Origin: Algisphaera agarilytica
GTDB taxonomy: Bacteria > Planctomycetota > Phycisphaerae > Phycisphaerales > Phycisphaeraceae
Length of the DNA: 64,000 bases
Assembly: GCF_014207595.1 (NCBI RefSeq)
Contig: NZ_JACHGY010000001.1
Span: 1,116,001-1,180,000 of the forward strand
Direction: 5' to 3'
Positions within the stretch are counted from its first letter, which is position 1. Every line of letters starts with the position of its first letter. This document shows, in pieces, positions 43,602 to 52,502 of this stretch. Both the position numbers and the translations under genes were made by a program. The notes beneath the pieces are model-generated. The model worked only from the letters and a program-made list of their open reading frames with translations, was not told where the DNA came from and made no database searches.

Positions 43602-44371
43602 ATGTGTTACTGACCGGTGCCGCTGGATTCCTCGGCCAAAAACTCCACCTGCCATTTTTGAACCGCGGGCACCAGGTACTGCGGACCGACATCGTGCCGA
43701 TCGATTGCGACGAGCCGTTCGTGCAAGCCGACCTGTCCGACCCGCAGGCCGCCAAAAGTCTGACGCAGGGCGTCGACGCAATGGTGATCGCGCACATGAG
43801 CCCGAAGAACGAGCAAGACCCTTCGCGGGTGTTTACCACCATGGGCGTGGGGACGATCAATCTGTTCCAAGCCGCCGCGGACGCGGGCATCCGCAAGGTC
43901 TGCCTGATCTCGAGTGTGGATGCGGTGCGTGGCTACCCCAAAGACACACGCCGGATGCGCAGCTTCCCGCCCAAGGCCGACGAACTCTACGGCCTGGGCA
44001 AGGCGTCGCAAGAACACATCGCCGAGTACTACGCCCGCCTGCACGGCCTGGAAGTGACCGTGCTGCGCATCGGCTACGTCATCGACGCGACCACCCTGAC
44101 CAACAAATACGACGTGGTCGAGAAGTCCTTCGCCCCCAACATGGTCGACCGCCTCGACGTCGGCGAGGCCTGCGCCCGGTGCCTGCAACGCAAGGGCAAA
44201 GGCTACGAAGTCTTTTACGTGCTCGGCATCCGAGAGAACGGCAGGTTCGAGGTCGAACCCACGTGGGAAGCCCTGGACTGGCACCCCCAACACCTCGCCA
44301 AACCAACGCCCATGCCGCAGATCAGGGTCAAGGCCAAGAACCCGAAAGGATTCGCACAACCCGCGACCTGA
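43598..44371 (+). CDS. NAD(P)-dependent epimerase/dehydrogenase (extended SDR)
   Basis: 257 residues. Rossmann motif GAAGFLG at about 7-13 and catalytic Y-G-L-G-K (about 131-135) with Ser in LISSVDAV. Start overlaps the symporter stop (ATGA), so the two are translationally coupled. By size and context it could be a uronate dehydrogenase or sugar epimerase acting on the imported product; the exact reaction is open. It ends 22 bp before the convergent regulator gene. Confidence 0.85.
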   Translation: MNVLLTGAAGFLGQKLHLPFLNRGHQVLRTDIVPIDCDEPFVQADLSDPQAAKSLTQGVDAMVIAHMSPKNEQDPSRVFTTMGVGTINLFQAAADAGIRKVCLISSVDAVRGYPKDTRRMRSFPPKADELYGLGKASQEHIAEYYARLHGLEVTVLRIGYVIDATTLTNKYDVVEKSFAPNMVDRLDVGEACARCLQRKGKGYEVFYVLGIRENGRFEVEPTWEALDWHPQHLAKPTPMPQIRVKAKNPKGFAQPAT

Positions 44372-44393
44372 TCGTTTTACGTTTGGACGCGTG

Positions 44394-45467
44394 TTAAGCC
44401 TTGGGCGAGAAATCGCTGGACGCACGCACCAGGAGCTCGGGGCGGATGGTTTCCGAAGTGGGGTCATCGCCCGCCTCTAGCTGCTCGAGGATCTTGATCA
44501 CCAGATCAACGCCCTCGTAGGCCGAGACGCGAACGCTGGACAAAGGCGGGTCCATGTACTCACACCACACCATGCCGTTGACGCTGACCAGGGCGAGGTC
44601 TTTGCCGACCTCCAGGCCGTTATTTTTGATCGCGTCGTAGACGTGTTTCCCCTGCCGGTCGCCCGACAACACGATGGCGGTAGGGCGATCATCCGTGGCG
44701 AGCACCTCGTCCACCGCCCCGGCGATCAACTCCGAGCTGTGCCCCACGTAACGCATCCACTCGGGCCGAAGGCTGACCCCGAGGCGCACCGCCTCTTCGT
44801 GGAACGCGACCCAACGCATGTGTTCGGCACGGACCCATCTCGCCTCGTCGTAGCGGTGGAGGTAGGCGATGCGCGTGTGGCCTTGCTCAACCAGGTGCTG
44901 GAGCTGCAGGCGGATGATCTCGCGGTCGTCGATATTCACCGAAGCGGGGATCTGCCCGATCATATCGGGCAAGACGTGGACCACGGTGTAGTTCACACGA
45001 TCGCGGTTCTGGGTGTATTCGAGGTCGCTCGACTTGATGCCGAAGGTGAGGATGCGCGAGTTGGTGCTGCCGATGTTGCCCAGCAGATCGACAAACTCGT
45101 CGCGGTCCGCGACCGCGTGGAGGCGGACCGCGTGGCCGTGCTCGGAGAGCCCGAGGATGAGCTGGCTGATGAACTCGCCGTAGAACCCTCGGCCGCGGAG
45201 GTCTTTGGTCTTGTGGCGATACACGACGTAGATCGGCAGCTCGTGCGGCTCGGAGCGATAGCTGCCGGACTTGGGCTTGACGACGATCAAGCCTTCATCG
45301 CGGAGCTTGGTCAGGATACGCACCACCGTGGCCTGCCCCAGGCTGAAGCGGTCACGGAACTCGCGGATCGAAGGCAATCGCCCCCCCACGGGAACCGAGC
45401 GAACGGTCTTGCGTATCGCCTGCTCGGGGTCTACAGGACGTTGTGACGCGGCACGATCTTCATTCAT
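44394..45467 (-). CDS. GntR-type HTH with LacI/PBP-like sensor domain, candidate regulator of block D
   Basis: 357 residues from the ATG at 45467 (a TTG lies four codons earlier). The N-terminal winged helix is GntR-like (about 15-72): VGGRLPSIREFRDRFSLGQATVVRIL then EGLIVVKPKSGSY. The rest (about 75-350) is a periplasmic-binding-protein fold as in LacI/AraR, with HLVEQGHTRIAYLHR and DLALVSVNGM. Such hybrids (AraR type) sense sugars and bind inverted repeats. It is adjacent to the symporter pair, and a motif copy lies 141 bp upstream of its start, so it is the best candidate for binding TGTGA-N3-TCACA. Confidence 0.9.
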   Translation of the reverse strand: MNEDRAASQRPVDPEQAIRKTVRSVPVGGRLPSIREFRDRFSLGQATVVRILTKLRDEGLIVVKPKSGSYRSEPHELPIYVVYRHKTKDLRGRGFYGEFISQLILGLSEHGHAVRLHAVADRDEFVDLLGNIGSTNSRILTFGIKSSDLEYTQNRDRVNYTVVHVLPDMIGQIPASVNIDDREIIRLQLQHLVEQGHTRIAYLHRYDEARWVRAEHMRWVAFHEEAVRLGVSLRPEWMRYVGHSSELIAGAVDEVLATDDRPTAIVLSGDRQGKHVYDAIKNNGLEVGKDLALVSVNGMVWCEYMDPPLSSVRVSAYEGVDLVIKILEQLEAGDDPTSETIRPELLVRASSDFSPKA

Positions 45468-45850
45468 AGTCACGGCCAAGCATACACTCCAATCTGCATC
45501 ACTTCACACCGCCCAAACCACGCCGTCCCGAATTCCTCAGGCCGCCGGCAGCTTGCCCGAGGGGACGCGTCGCGGGTATTCCGAAACAAAAGCCTTGAAT
45601 CACAAACTGAACCTCATAAAATAAGAGCCCCGCCGATCGATTCAATATACCCTCGAATCAAAATAAACCCTATATCTAATTGCAAACAATATATTTTCGG
45701 CTGTTTTTTCACTTTCGTTTATCAGCTTCCGGACACCGGTTCTTTTGTCGGGTTCAATTCAATTACCCGCCTTTACGGCTCAAATCGGCCGCCCCATCGT
45801 AACCCGCACGGGACCCGGCCCCCAGGTTTCATTTAACAGTAAGGATTCAT
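45468..45850. other. Divergent intergenic region, regulator and beta-helix gene
   Basis: 383 bp, AT-rich in the middle. Contains motif copy 7 at 45608 and a weaker match TGTCGGGTTCA at 45746 facing the right-hand gene; also TTGCAAACAATATA at 45680 and TTTATCAGCTTC at 45718, shared with the 38.3 kb region. No gene. Confidence 0.5.
45608..45618 (-). promoter_or_regulatory. Shared block-D motif, copy 7
   Basis: TATGAGGTTCA then GTTTG on the minus strand, one mismatch to the consensus, 141 bp upstream of the GntR/LacI-type regulator: possible autoregulation. Confidence 0.6.
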
Positions 45851-48166
45851 ATGTTCGAATCTCGGTCCATGGTCTGCGGCCTGCTGGCGTGCGGTGTGTC
45901 GGTTTCTGCGATGGGCCAGTCGCAGTGGGTCAGTCAGGGCCAAACCGGACTCCTGTATCAGATGGATAGCCGGGGCGACCGCGTCCTCGACTACAGCGCC
46001 GCGGGCTACATGGGCGGGGTCGCGTTGCCCGACCCGTTGTCGCTGGTCGATGCTTCACGCATCGTCGACCTCACGCCCATCAGCGGAGACAACCTCGCAC
46101 AGATCCGTGCCGCGATCCAACAGGTCTCGGGTATGTCGCAGCAGGCCAACGGCTATCGCGGCATCGTCCGTTTCGCGCCGGGACAGTACGACATCTCCAA
46201 CTCCCTGCGGATCGAAAGCAGCGGTGTCGTCCTGCTGGGCGCGGGCGACGGGGCTAACCCCGCAAGCAACACCATCCTCCGATCGACGTCGACCAACGAC
46301 ATCGACATCATCGACGTCGGCGACCGCGACGCGTCCAACGACATCAGCCGTGTGGGTTCGCCGATCAACATCCTCGACAAGGTCGTGCCCGCCGGAGCGA
46401 CGAGCCTGCGTGTTGCCGACGCCTCGGGCTTCTCGGCGGGCGACTGGGTCAACGTCAAGCACACGCCCACGCAGGCCTGGTTCGATGCCGTAGGCGTGAA
46501 CGATCCGGAGTGGAACACTTCGAACGATCGCTTCACCACCCAGCACGAACGCCGGATCACCCGCGTGGAGGGCGACCGCGTCTTCTTCCACGCCCCGATC
46601 TCCCACAGCATCGACAGCCGACTCGCACAGGGCACGGTCGAGTTCTACTCCGACGACCGCGTGGACCACGTGGGCATCGCCAACATCCGCGGGACGTCGG
46701 TGTACAACGCCGCCGAGACGGGCACCGCCAGCGGTCGGCCGATCTTCACCGACGAAGACCACGCCCGCACCTTCATCGCCTTCAACCACGCCGAGGAGAG
46801 CTGGGCCACCGGCGTGACGGGCCAGCACCTGATCTCCTCGGCGGTTTCCGTCGGGGTGGTGTCGCGTTCGATCACCGTGGAAGACGCGACGTACATCGAC
46901 CCGGTGTCGCAGGTCACCGGCGGGCGGCGCTACGCGTTCAACACCCAGGGCGGCCTGGTGCTTATGAAAGACCTCGAGGCCGACTCCGCCCGGCGGGCGT
47001 TCATCAACAACTCCACCTTCAACGGCTTCAACCGCGGGCCCAACGTGTTTCTCGACGGCGAGGGCACCAACTCGTTTGTCCGCAGCGGGCCCCACGCCGG
47101 CTACTCCACCGGCGCGCTCTACGACAACATCTCCGACGACGGCGGCTTCGAAGCCCGCAAAGCCTCCAGCCCCAGCGTGCACGGCTGGCGCGGCGCACAC
47201 ACCGTCGTCTGGAACTCGGCCGCCAGCGAGTTCCAGATCGCCAACCCGCCCTTCGCCCGCAACTTCCTCATCGGCAGCGAGGGCGCTCTGTCCAGCAGCA
47301 CCACCGCGAGCGGCGCCACCCTCGACTCCCACGGCCAACGCATCGCGTTCAACGACCCCGACAACCCGCTCGACAGCCTCTACGTCCAGCAGTTGCTCGA
47401 ACAACAGCGCAACCCCAACATCGAAAAACGCGAGTACTGGCTCGGCGATTTCGATCAGTTCGAGGTGGACGGCCCGGGCAGCGCTGACGACCTCTACGTC
47501 GATGCGGATTGGCGCACCCAGGTCGAGAACATCACCGGGTGGCGCAGCGGCATGCCGCTGGTCGGGACGGACGACGAGGGCATCAACCGCCTGATCCCCT
47601 TCTCGTTCCAATACGAACTCGCACCCGACGAAGAAGTCGTGTCCGCAGTACTCACCCTCGCCACCCGTCGGCTGGGCTCCCACAGCGACAACGACACCCT
47701 CTTCCTCGACGGCCTGACCGAATCCCACCAACTGCTCTTCGGCAGCCAAGAAGCCTGGGGCATGATGTTCGACGACGACATCCAGGTCGTCTCCATCGAA
47801 CTCCTCGGCGACATCGACTTCATGCAAGACGGGCTGTTCAACGTGCTGGTCAGCGACGACCGCCCGGTCGACTGGGCCCACCTCCAATTGAGTGTCGCCA
47901 CGATCACCGACATCCTGCTGGGGGACTACAACGGCAACGGGATCGTCGATGCGGCCGACTACACCGTCTGGCAAGACTCGTTCGGCAGCACCACCGATCT
48001 GGCCGCCGACGGCAACGGCAACGGCGTCATCGACGCCGCCGACTTCACCATCTGGCAGGACAACTTCGGCAACACCCAAGCCGCCCCCACCAGCAACATC
48101 CCCGAACCGACCAGCGCGGCGACGATCATCGCCGTGTTCGCGCTCGCCGGCTACCGTCAGCGGTAG
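45851..48166 (+). CDS. Large secreted beta-helix protein with dockerin-like repeats and PEP-CTERM tail
   Basis: 771 residues. Signal peptide about 1-23 (MFESRSMVCGLLACGVSVSAMG). Residues about 75-480 form a right-handed beta-helix: a pectate-lyase type start (IRAAIQQVSG, then GIVRFAPGQYDIS) and later SVHGWRGAHTVVWNSAAS. About 690-745 hold two calcium-binding dockerin-like repeats (DYNGNGIVDAADYTVWQ and DGNGNGVIDAADFTIWQ), then IPEPTSAATIIAVFALAGYRQR, a degenerate PEP-CTERM. Probably a surface-sorted polysaccharide lyase or hydrolase; catalytic residues not identified. Its fold resembles the 29.1 kb protein. Confidence 0.82.
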   Translation: MFESRSMVCGLLACGVSVSAMGQSQWVSQGQTGLLYQMDSRGDRVLDYSAAGYMGGVALPDPLSLVDASRIVDLTPISGDNLAQIRAAIQQVSGMSQQANGYRGIVRFAPGQYDISNSLRIESSGVVLLGAGDGANPASNTILRSTSTNDIDIIDVGDRDASNDISRVGSPINILDKVVPAGATSLRVADASGFSAGDWVNVKHTPTQAWFDAVGVNDPEWNTSNDRFTTQHERRITRVEGDRVFFHAPISHSIDSRLAQGTVEFYSDDRVDHVGIANIRGTSVYNAAETGTASGRPIFTDEDHARTFIAFNHAEESWATGVTGQHLISSAVSVGVVSRSITVEDATYIDPVSQVTGGRRYAFNTQGGLVLMKDLEADSARRAFINNSTFNGFNRGPNVFLDGEGTNSFVRSGPHAGYSTGALYDNISDDGGFEARKASSPSVHGWRGAHTVVWNSAASEFQIANPPFARNFLIGSEGALSSSTTASGATLDSHGQRIAFNDPDNPLDSLYVQQLLEQQRNPNIEKREYWLGDFDQFEVDGPGSADDLYVDADWRTQVENITGWRSGMPLVGTDDEGINRLIPFSFQYELAPDEEVVSAVLTLATRRLGSHSDNDTLFLDGLTESHQLLFGSQEAWGMMFDDDIQVVSIELLGDIDFMQDGLFNVLVSDDRPVDWAHLQLSVATITDILLGDYNGNGIVDAADYTVWQDSFGSTTDLAADGNGNGVIDAADFTIWQDNFGNTQAAPTSNIPEPTSAATIIAVFALAGYRQR

Positions 48167-48204
48167 ACCATTCGCTCGACCAGCAATCTCTTACGACCAT
48201 CACA

Positions 48205-50697
48205 TCAAGGCTTCGTCACAGGCACCAGAACCGCCGCGCGGTACTTGCCCAACGACAGCGTCAGGGCTTGATCTTCCCCAGCGACAAGCACCTCGGCACC
48301 TTCCTTGATCGCCAGGGTCAGCCGATCTTCGGGACGCTCGGGCTCGACGATCTCGGTATTGCCGGGGGTCAGCACATCGACGTATTGCCCCTCGGCCAAC
48401 GGCAGAGAGACCTTCCGGGAACGGTCGCTGTTATTGAGCACGACGTAGATGCGTTCATCGCCGAGCACGCGTTCGTAGGCCAGCACACCCCGCGCGTCGT
48501 CGGTGTAGACCGGGTGGAACGCGCCGAGGCGCAGGGCTTCGTAGGTGTGGCGCATCGCCATGAGGTGGCGCACGTCATCGAACATGCCCTGGTCGAACGT
48601 GACCTGCGGGTTGTCGTACGGCTCGAGGTCGGGCCAGGTCATCGGCTGGCGGTTGCTCGGGTCGTCGGGCGACCACATGCCCGCCTCGGTGCCGTAGTAG
48701 ATCATCGGGGCGCCGACGAACGTGAACTGGCAGACCATCGCAAGCTTCATCCGCTGCTTCTCGACCTTGTTGGGCTGCCGCGGATCGTAGTTCGGGCCGG
48801 TGTCCTGGAGGCGGTTCTGCCCGTCGTACGATCGGCCGGGGTTGACGAACATCGAGGCCAGGCGATCGGTGTCGTGACTGTCGAAGAGATTCATCTGCGC
48901 GAGGCTCACCTGCATCGGGTAGCTATACGCCACGCGGTTGAGCCGCTGGGCGAATTCCGACGGCGTGAGCTGCTTGTCGACGAAGAAGTCGACCGCGGGC
49001 ATCGCGAACTGGTAGTTCATCACCGCATCAAACTGATCGCCCTTGAGCCAGGGGTGGGCCCACGGCCAGATCTCGCCGGTGATGTACGCGTCGGGGTTGA
49101 TGCCCTTCACGAGCTCCCGCCATTCGATCCAGAACGGGTGGGCGATATCGCCGGGCACGTCGAGCCGCCAGCCATCGACGCCGTCGGACGGGTCGCCGTC
49201 GCCGTTGGGATCGAGCCAGCGTTCGGTGATGGCGAAGATGTGCTGACGCGGGCCGTCGCCCAGCCCTGTCTCGTGGTCGTTCTTGAACACGGGCAGTGCG
49301 CCATTGGGCCCGTCCCAGGCCACGTAGCCGATGCCGTGGGGGTTCCACGCGTTTCGGAATTGGTCGTTGTCCCAATCCGTGATCTCGAACCAGTGGACGT
49401 ACCGGGATTCTTTGCCGTTTTTCAGGACGTCCTGGAAGAACGGGTGCGACGTGCCGACGTGGTTGAACACGCCATCGATCACGACCTTGAACCCCATCGC
49501 CTTGGCTTCCTGCAGGAAGTCGAGGAACACCTTGTCGGACTCAGACCAGCCCCAGGTCGCGGGGTCGTCGGTTTCGCCGGCCACCTGATCGAAACGCTTC
49601 TTCGCTTTCACCCCGAGGTTGTCGTCGACATGCCGGAAGTCGGCGGTGTCGTACTTGTGCATCGAGTCGGCCTCGAAGATCGGGTTGAAGTAGATCGCGT
49701 TGACCCCGAGCTTGCGCAGGTAAGGCAGGGCTTCGCGCACGCCCTGGATGTCGCCGCCGTAGCGCCGCCGCCAGACGTTGCCGTGGCCGGTGTAGAAGTT
49801 GTCGTCGCCACGTACCTCGCCGACATCCGTGCGGACCTTCCACCAGTCGGACGTCCAGGGCAGCAGGGTTTCGAACTCAGCCTCCCCGGGATCGTTGGAC
49901 GGGTCGCCGTTACGGAAGCGCTCGGGGAAGATCTGGTACCACGTGGCGTGCTTGGCCCAGTCGGGCGTAGTGAAGGTCGGGGTTAGCGAAACCGTGAAAT
50001 AGCTCGCTTCCTCTGAGTCCATATCCGGAGCAAGCACCGCCTCGGCATCGCCATCCGATATCAGGAAGTGATAGTTGATGTGTTGATTCTTATGCCGCGA
50101 TACCGGGACCAGGCCCACCCAGAAATCGCGCCCAAGCTCGGTTTTTTCGTGCTGCAGGGGATAAGTCACCTCGGTGCCTTGCCAGAAATACACTAAGACC
50201 TCTTCGACATCGTCGGCCTGAGTTGTCAGACCAAACAAGACCAGGTTCTCATTCACAACGCTGAGGTGCGTGAAGTCGTCGGGGTTGTGGCTCAGCGCTT
50301 CGACGCGGATGTGGTTGGGCTCGGGCGCGGGAAGTTTGCGGGCGTCTTCGCCGATGAGCACGGCCGAGTTCATCCCGCCGTGGCCGTCGGGCTCTTCGAG
50401 TTCGGGGTCGGAGTGGACCTTGTCGTTGATCCAGTTGCTGCCGTTGACGACAAACTTGTAGAGATAGATGCCCGGGTCGAGATCGACCGTGGCGGTGTAG
50501 AGGCCGTCGCCGTTGCGCTCCATGGGGTGGGTGGTCATGCTCCAGCCGTTGAACGTTCCGGCCACCGCGACACTCTGCGGGACCTCGTGCCAACCCGTCG
50601 GGTCGAGCTCGAAAGTGTGCTCCACCGCAACGGCAGAGAAGGCGAAAAGCAGGCATGCAGACAGCAGCAACCGATGGAGGAGAGGGCGTGGATTCAC
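48205..50697 (-). CDS. Secreted GH13 alpha-amylase-type enzyme with N-terminal E-set domain
   Basis: 830 residues from a GTG at 50697, chosen because it begins a signal peptide (PLLHRLLLSACLLFAFSAVAVE); no ATG is available and the frame further upstream runs into the LacI gene. Residues about 25-110 are a CBM48-like E-set domain (VAGTFNGWSMTTHPM); the barrel starts near WYQIFPERFRNGDP. GH13 regions: DGVFNHVG, GWRLDVPGD (nucleophile Asp), TGEIWPWA (acid/base Glu), DSHDTDR (transition-state Asp). This pattern fits neopullulanase/cyclomaltodextrinase types. It follows the LacI regulator on the same strand, which probably controls it. Confidence 0.9.
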   Translation of the reverse strand: MNPRPLLHRLLLSACLLFAFSAVAVEHTFELDPTGWHEVPQSVAVAGTFNGWSMTTHPMERNGDGLYTATVDLDPGIYLYKFVVNGSNWINDKVHSDPELEEPDGHGGMNSAVLIGEDARKLPAPEPNHIRVEALSHNPDDFTHLSVVNENLVLFGLTTQADDVEEVLVYFWQGTEVTYPLQHEKTELGRDFWVGLVPVSRHKNQHINYHFLISDGDAEAVLAPDMDSEEASYFTVSLTPTFTTPDWAKHATWYQIFPERFRNGDPSNDPGEAEFETLLPWTSDWWKVRTDVGEVRGDDNFYTGHGNVWRRRYGGDIQGVREALPYLRKLGVNAIYFNPIFEADSMHKYDTADFRHVDDNLGVKAKKRFDQVAGETDDPATWGWSESDKVFLDFLQEAKAMGFKVVIDGVFNHVGTSHPFFQDVLKNGKESRYVHWFEITDWDNDQFRNAWNPHGIGYVAWDGPNGALPVFKNDHETGLGDGPRQHIFAITERWLDPNGDGDPSDGVDGWRLDVPGDIAHPFWIEWRELVKGINPDAYITGEIWPWAHPWLKGDQFDAVMNYQFAMPAVDFFVDKQLTPSEFAQRLNRVAYSYPMQVSLAQMNLFDSHDTDRLASMFVNPGRSYDGQNRLQDTGPNYDPRQPNKVEKQRMKLAMVCQFTFVGAPMIYYGTEAGMWSPDDPSNRQPMTWPDLEPYDNPQVTFDQGMFDDVRHLMAMRHTYEALRLGAFHPVYTDDARGVLAYERVLGDERIYVVLNNSDRSRKVSLPLAEGQYVDVLTPGNTEIVEPERPEDRLTLAIKEGAEVLVAGEDQALTLSLGKYRAAVLVPVTKP

Positions 50698-50851
50698 GGG
50701 AAAACTCGCAGAACAGGCGTTAAGGGAAGGGACGTTGAAGCGGCCGGCCCCGAGGGGCCCCGCGTTGAGCTGGATCGAAAAATAGAGTCGGCACGGGCAC
50801 GTGGTGGCCCGCTTGATGGAATAACGATGGCAGCGCAAAACGCGCTGAAGG

Positions 50852-51973
50852 TCAGGCCCGCGGGACAATGCCGGTGGATTCGCGGAGGACCAGGTGGGTC
50901 GAGAGCGTTTCGTTGATGCGGTCGTTCTTGCCGCGGATGCGTTGGATGAGCCGTTCACACGCCAGGTCGCCCGCCTCGTAGAACGGCAGGTGCACCGTGG
51001 TCAGGGCCGGCGTCACGAATTTGGAATACGGGATGTCGTCGAAGCCCACGACCGAGATCTGCTCGGGCACCTTGATGCCGCGCAGGCTCAGGGCACGCAT
51101 GGCACCGAGCGCCATCTTGTCGTTGCCCGCGAAGATGGCGGTGAGGTCGGGGTGACGTTCGAGTAGTGCGTGGGTCGCAGCGATGCCGTGCTCTTCGGTG
51201 AAGTGGCCGTCTTCGAGGAAGGTGTCGTCGAGTTCGGGCGTGCGGTGTTTGAACACATCGATGATGACCCGCGAGGTAAACACGTCCGGCGAGCCGTGGA
51301 TCAAACCGATCTTGGTGTGGCCCAGCTGCTGGAGATAGGTCATGACCTGGTCCGTGCCCGAGCGGTAGTCGCACACCACCTGATCAACGCCCCAGGAGTC
51401 GAACTGGTTATTCACCACAACCATCGGGTGGCCGGCCTTGGCGAAGTCTTTCAGAAAGACGTGGCGGTCGTTGAAGCCGATGCACAACACGCCGTCGACG
51501 AATCGCCGGTCGAATAATTCGAGGTGCTTCTTCTCACGGATGAAGTCGGGCTTGGCGGATTCGAGCGTGACCTTGTGGCCCAGGCGTGCGGCGCGGTCGC
51601 AGATGCCCGAGATCAGCTCGCCGAAGTACGGGTCGGCCAGGGCGTGGCGGAGCGTCGGCAGCAACACGCCCAGCACCCGGGTGTACTTGCCCGAGAGCGA
51701 CTGCGCGATGCGGTTGGGCTGATACCCGGCCCGGTCGATGACCTTGCGCACCTTCTCGCGGGTGGCCTGGGTGATCTTGGGGTTGTCGTTCAGGACCATC
51801 GAGACCGTCGCGGTGGAGACGCCGGCCTGGCGGGCGATCTCGCGGATGCTCACGCGCTTGGCGGGCTTGGCGCGGGTGATCGGCTCGGAGGGTGCGGCCA
51901 CCGAAGCACGGGGCGACGCGGGATTTTGGCCGTTGGTAAAGGCTGAGGATGGAGAGGTTGGAGACTTGGCCAA
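50852..51973 (-). CDS. LacI-family transcriptional regulator
   Basis: 373 residues from a TTG at 51973; no in-frame ATG precedes the HTH, so the start is uncertain. HTH at about 41-66 ([23 protein letters not shown]), hinge with [12 protein letters not shown], then a sugar-binding domain ([41 protein letters not shown]). Located between two alpha-amylase-type genes, so a maltodextrin-responsive repressor is likely. Inverted repeats rich in GTTTAAC/GGTTAAC upstream of it and in the 52 kb leader are candidate operators. Confidence 0.92.
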   Translation of the reverse strand: MAKSPTSPSSAFTNGQNPASPRASVAAPSEPITRAKPAKRVSIREIARQAGVSTATVSMVLNDNPKITQATREKVRKVIDRAGYQPNRIAQSLSGKYTRVLGVLLPTLRHALADPYFGELISGICDRAARLGHKVTLESAKPDFIREKKHLELFDRRFVDGVLCIGFNDRHVFLKDFAKAGHPMVVVNNQFDSWGVDQVVCDYRSGTDQVMTYLQQLGHTKIGLIHGSPDVFTSRVIIDVFKHRTPELDDTFLEDGHFTEEHGIAATHALLERHPDLTAIFAGNDKMALGAMRALSLRGIKVPEQISVVGFDDIPYSKFVTPALTTVHLPFYEAGDLACERLIQRIRGKNDRINETLSTHLVLRESTGIVPRA

Positions 51974-51995
51974 GGCGGGGGCTCACGGGAATCGG

Positions 51996-52010
51996 TAAAC
52001 AGGTCGTTTA
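51996..52010. promoter_or_regulatory. Inverted repeat upstream of the LacI gene
   Basis: TAAAC-N5-GTTTA, 23-37 bp upstream of the LacI start; possible autoregulatory operator. Confidence 0.45.
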
Positions 52011-52166
52011 ACAAAAACTTAGGTCAAACCAGCGGTAAATCGAGGGCGGATCGGCCATTAAGGCTTAAAAATTCTCGATCCAAGAGGTCAAAAAATGCTC
52101 TATTTCACCTATTTTGACAGAAATGGACTTCAGAAGGGTCGGTATTCAAGAAAAAAACGAAAGGGG

Positions 52167-52204
52167 TTGACATTTCATTTAAACAGTTTACCATCATGGT
52201 TAAC
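52167..52204 (+). promoter_or_regulatory. Possible promoter overlapped by a 19-bp imperfect palindrome
   Basis: TTGACA (52167-52172), 16-bp spacer, TACCAT (52189-52194). The -10 lies inside GTTTACCATCATGGTTAAC (52186-52204), a palindrome with one mismatch pair, as expected for repressor control, perhaps by the LacI protein next door. Confidence 0.5.
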
Positions 52205-52310
52205 AGATTCAAGGTGTTGTTTGAAATTTCTGTGCCCGTCTCATCGAGACCTTTCCGAACGACACCCTTCTTTAAATGGAAGCAAGCGACCTGGATTCGG
52301 CAAAAATCTT

Positions 52311-52338
52311 TTGACTCACCCGTGAGTCCGCCTATAAT
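52311..52338 (+). promoter_or_regulatory. Sigma70-type promoter with inverted repeat in the spacer
   Basis: TTGACT (52311-52316), 16-bp spacer, TATAAT (52333-52338). GACTCAC-CC-GTGAGTC (52313-52328) is a perfect 7-bp inverted repeat covering the spacer, suggesting control by a dimeric regulator. Faces the pseudopilin gene. Confidence 0.7.
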
Positions 52339-52470
52339 TCACATACGCTTGGCAACGAATCACTTTCTTTTCTTTTTTGCGTATCTCTGTTCCCTGTTTT
52401 TTCATCTTCTGTTGCTAACCGCCCCGCCTCCTCAAACCCACCGTGACACGAACTTTTATCTTCGGCATGC

Positions 52471-52482
52471 ACGGTTAACCGT
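52471..52482. promoter_or_regulatory. 12-bp palindrome in the pseudopilin leader
   Basis: ACGGTTAACCGT, followed by TTAAA, 20 bp before the ATG. LacI-type operators are palindromes of this size; it shares GGTTAAC with the 52186 site. Confidence 0.45.
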
Positions 52483-52502
52483 TTAAATCACTGGACGACA
52501 CC

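Larger units (their letters stand above)
51974..52502. other. Long regulatory intergenic region between LacI regulator and pseudopilin
   Basis: 529 bp, clearly AT-rich. It contains a possible promoter overlapped by a palindrome at 52167-52204, a near-consensus promoter at 52311-52338 with an inverted repeat in its spacer, a TAAAC/GTTTA repeat at 51996-52010 near the regulator start, and a 12-bp palindrome at 52471. No gene seen; the leader before the pseudopilin is about 160 bases. Confidence 0.6.

Noticed and set aside
46055-48079. 674-codon minus-strand frame opposite the beta-helix protein
   Set aside because: Antisense shadow without recognisable domains or ribosome site.
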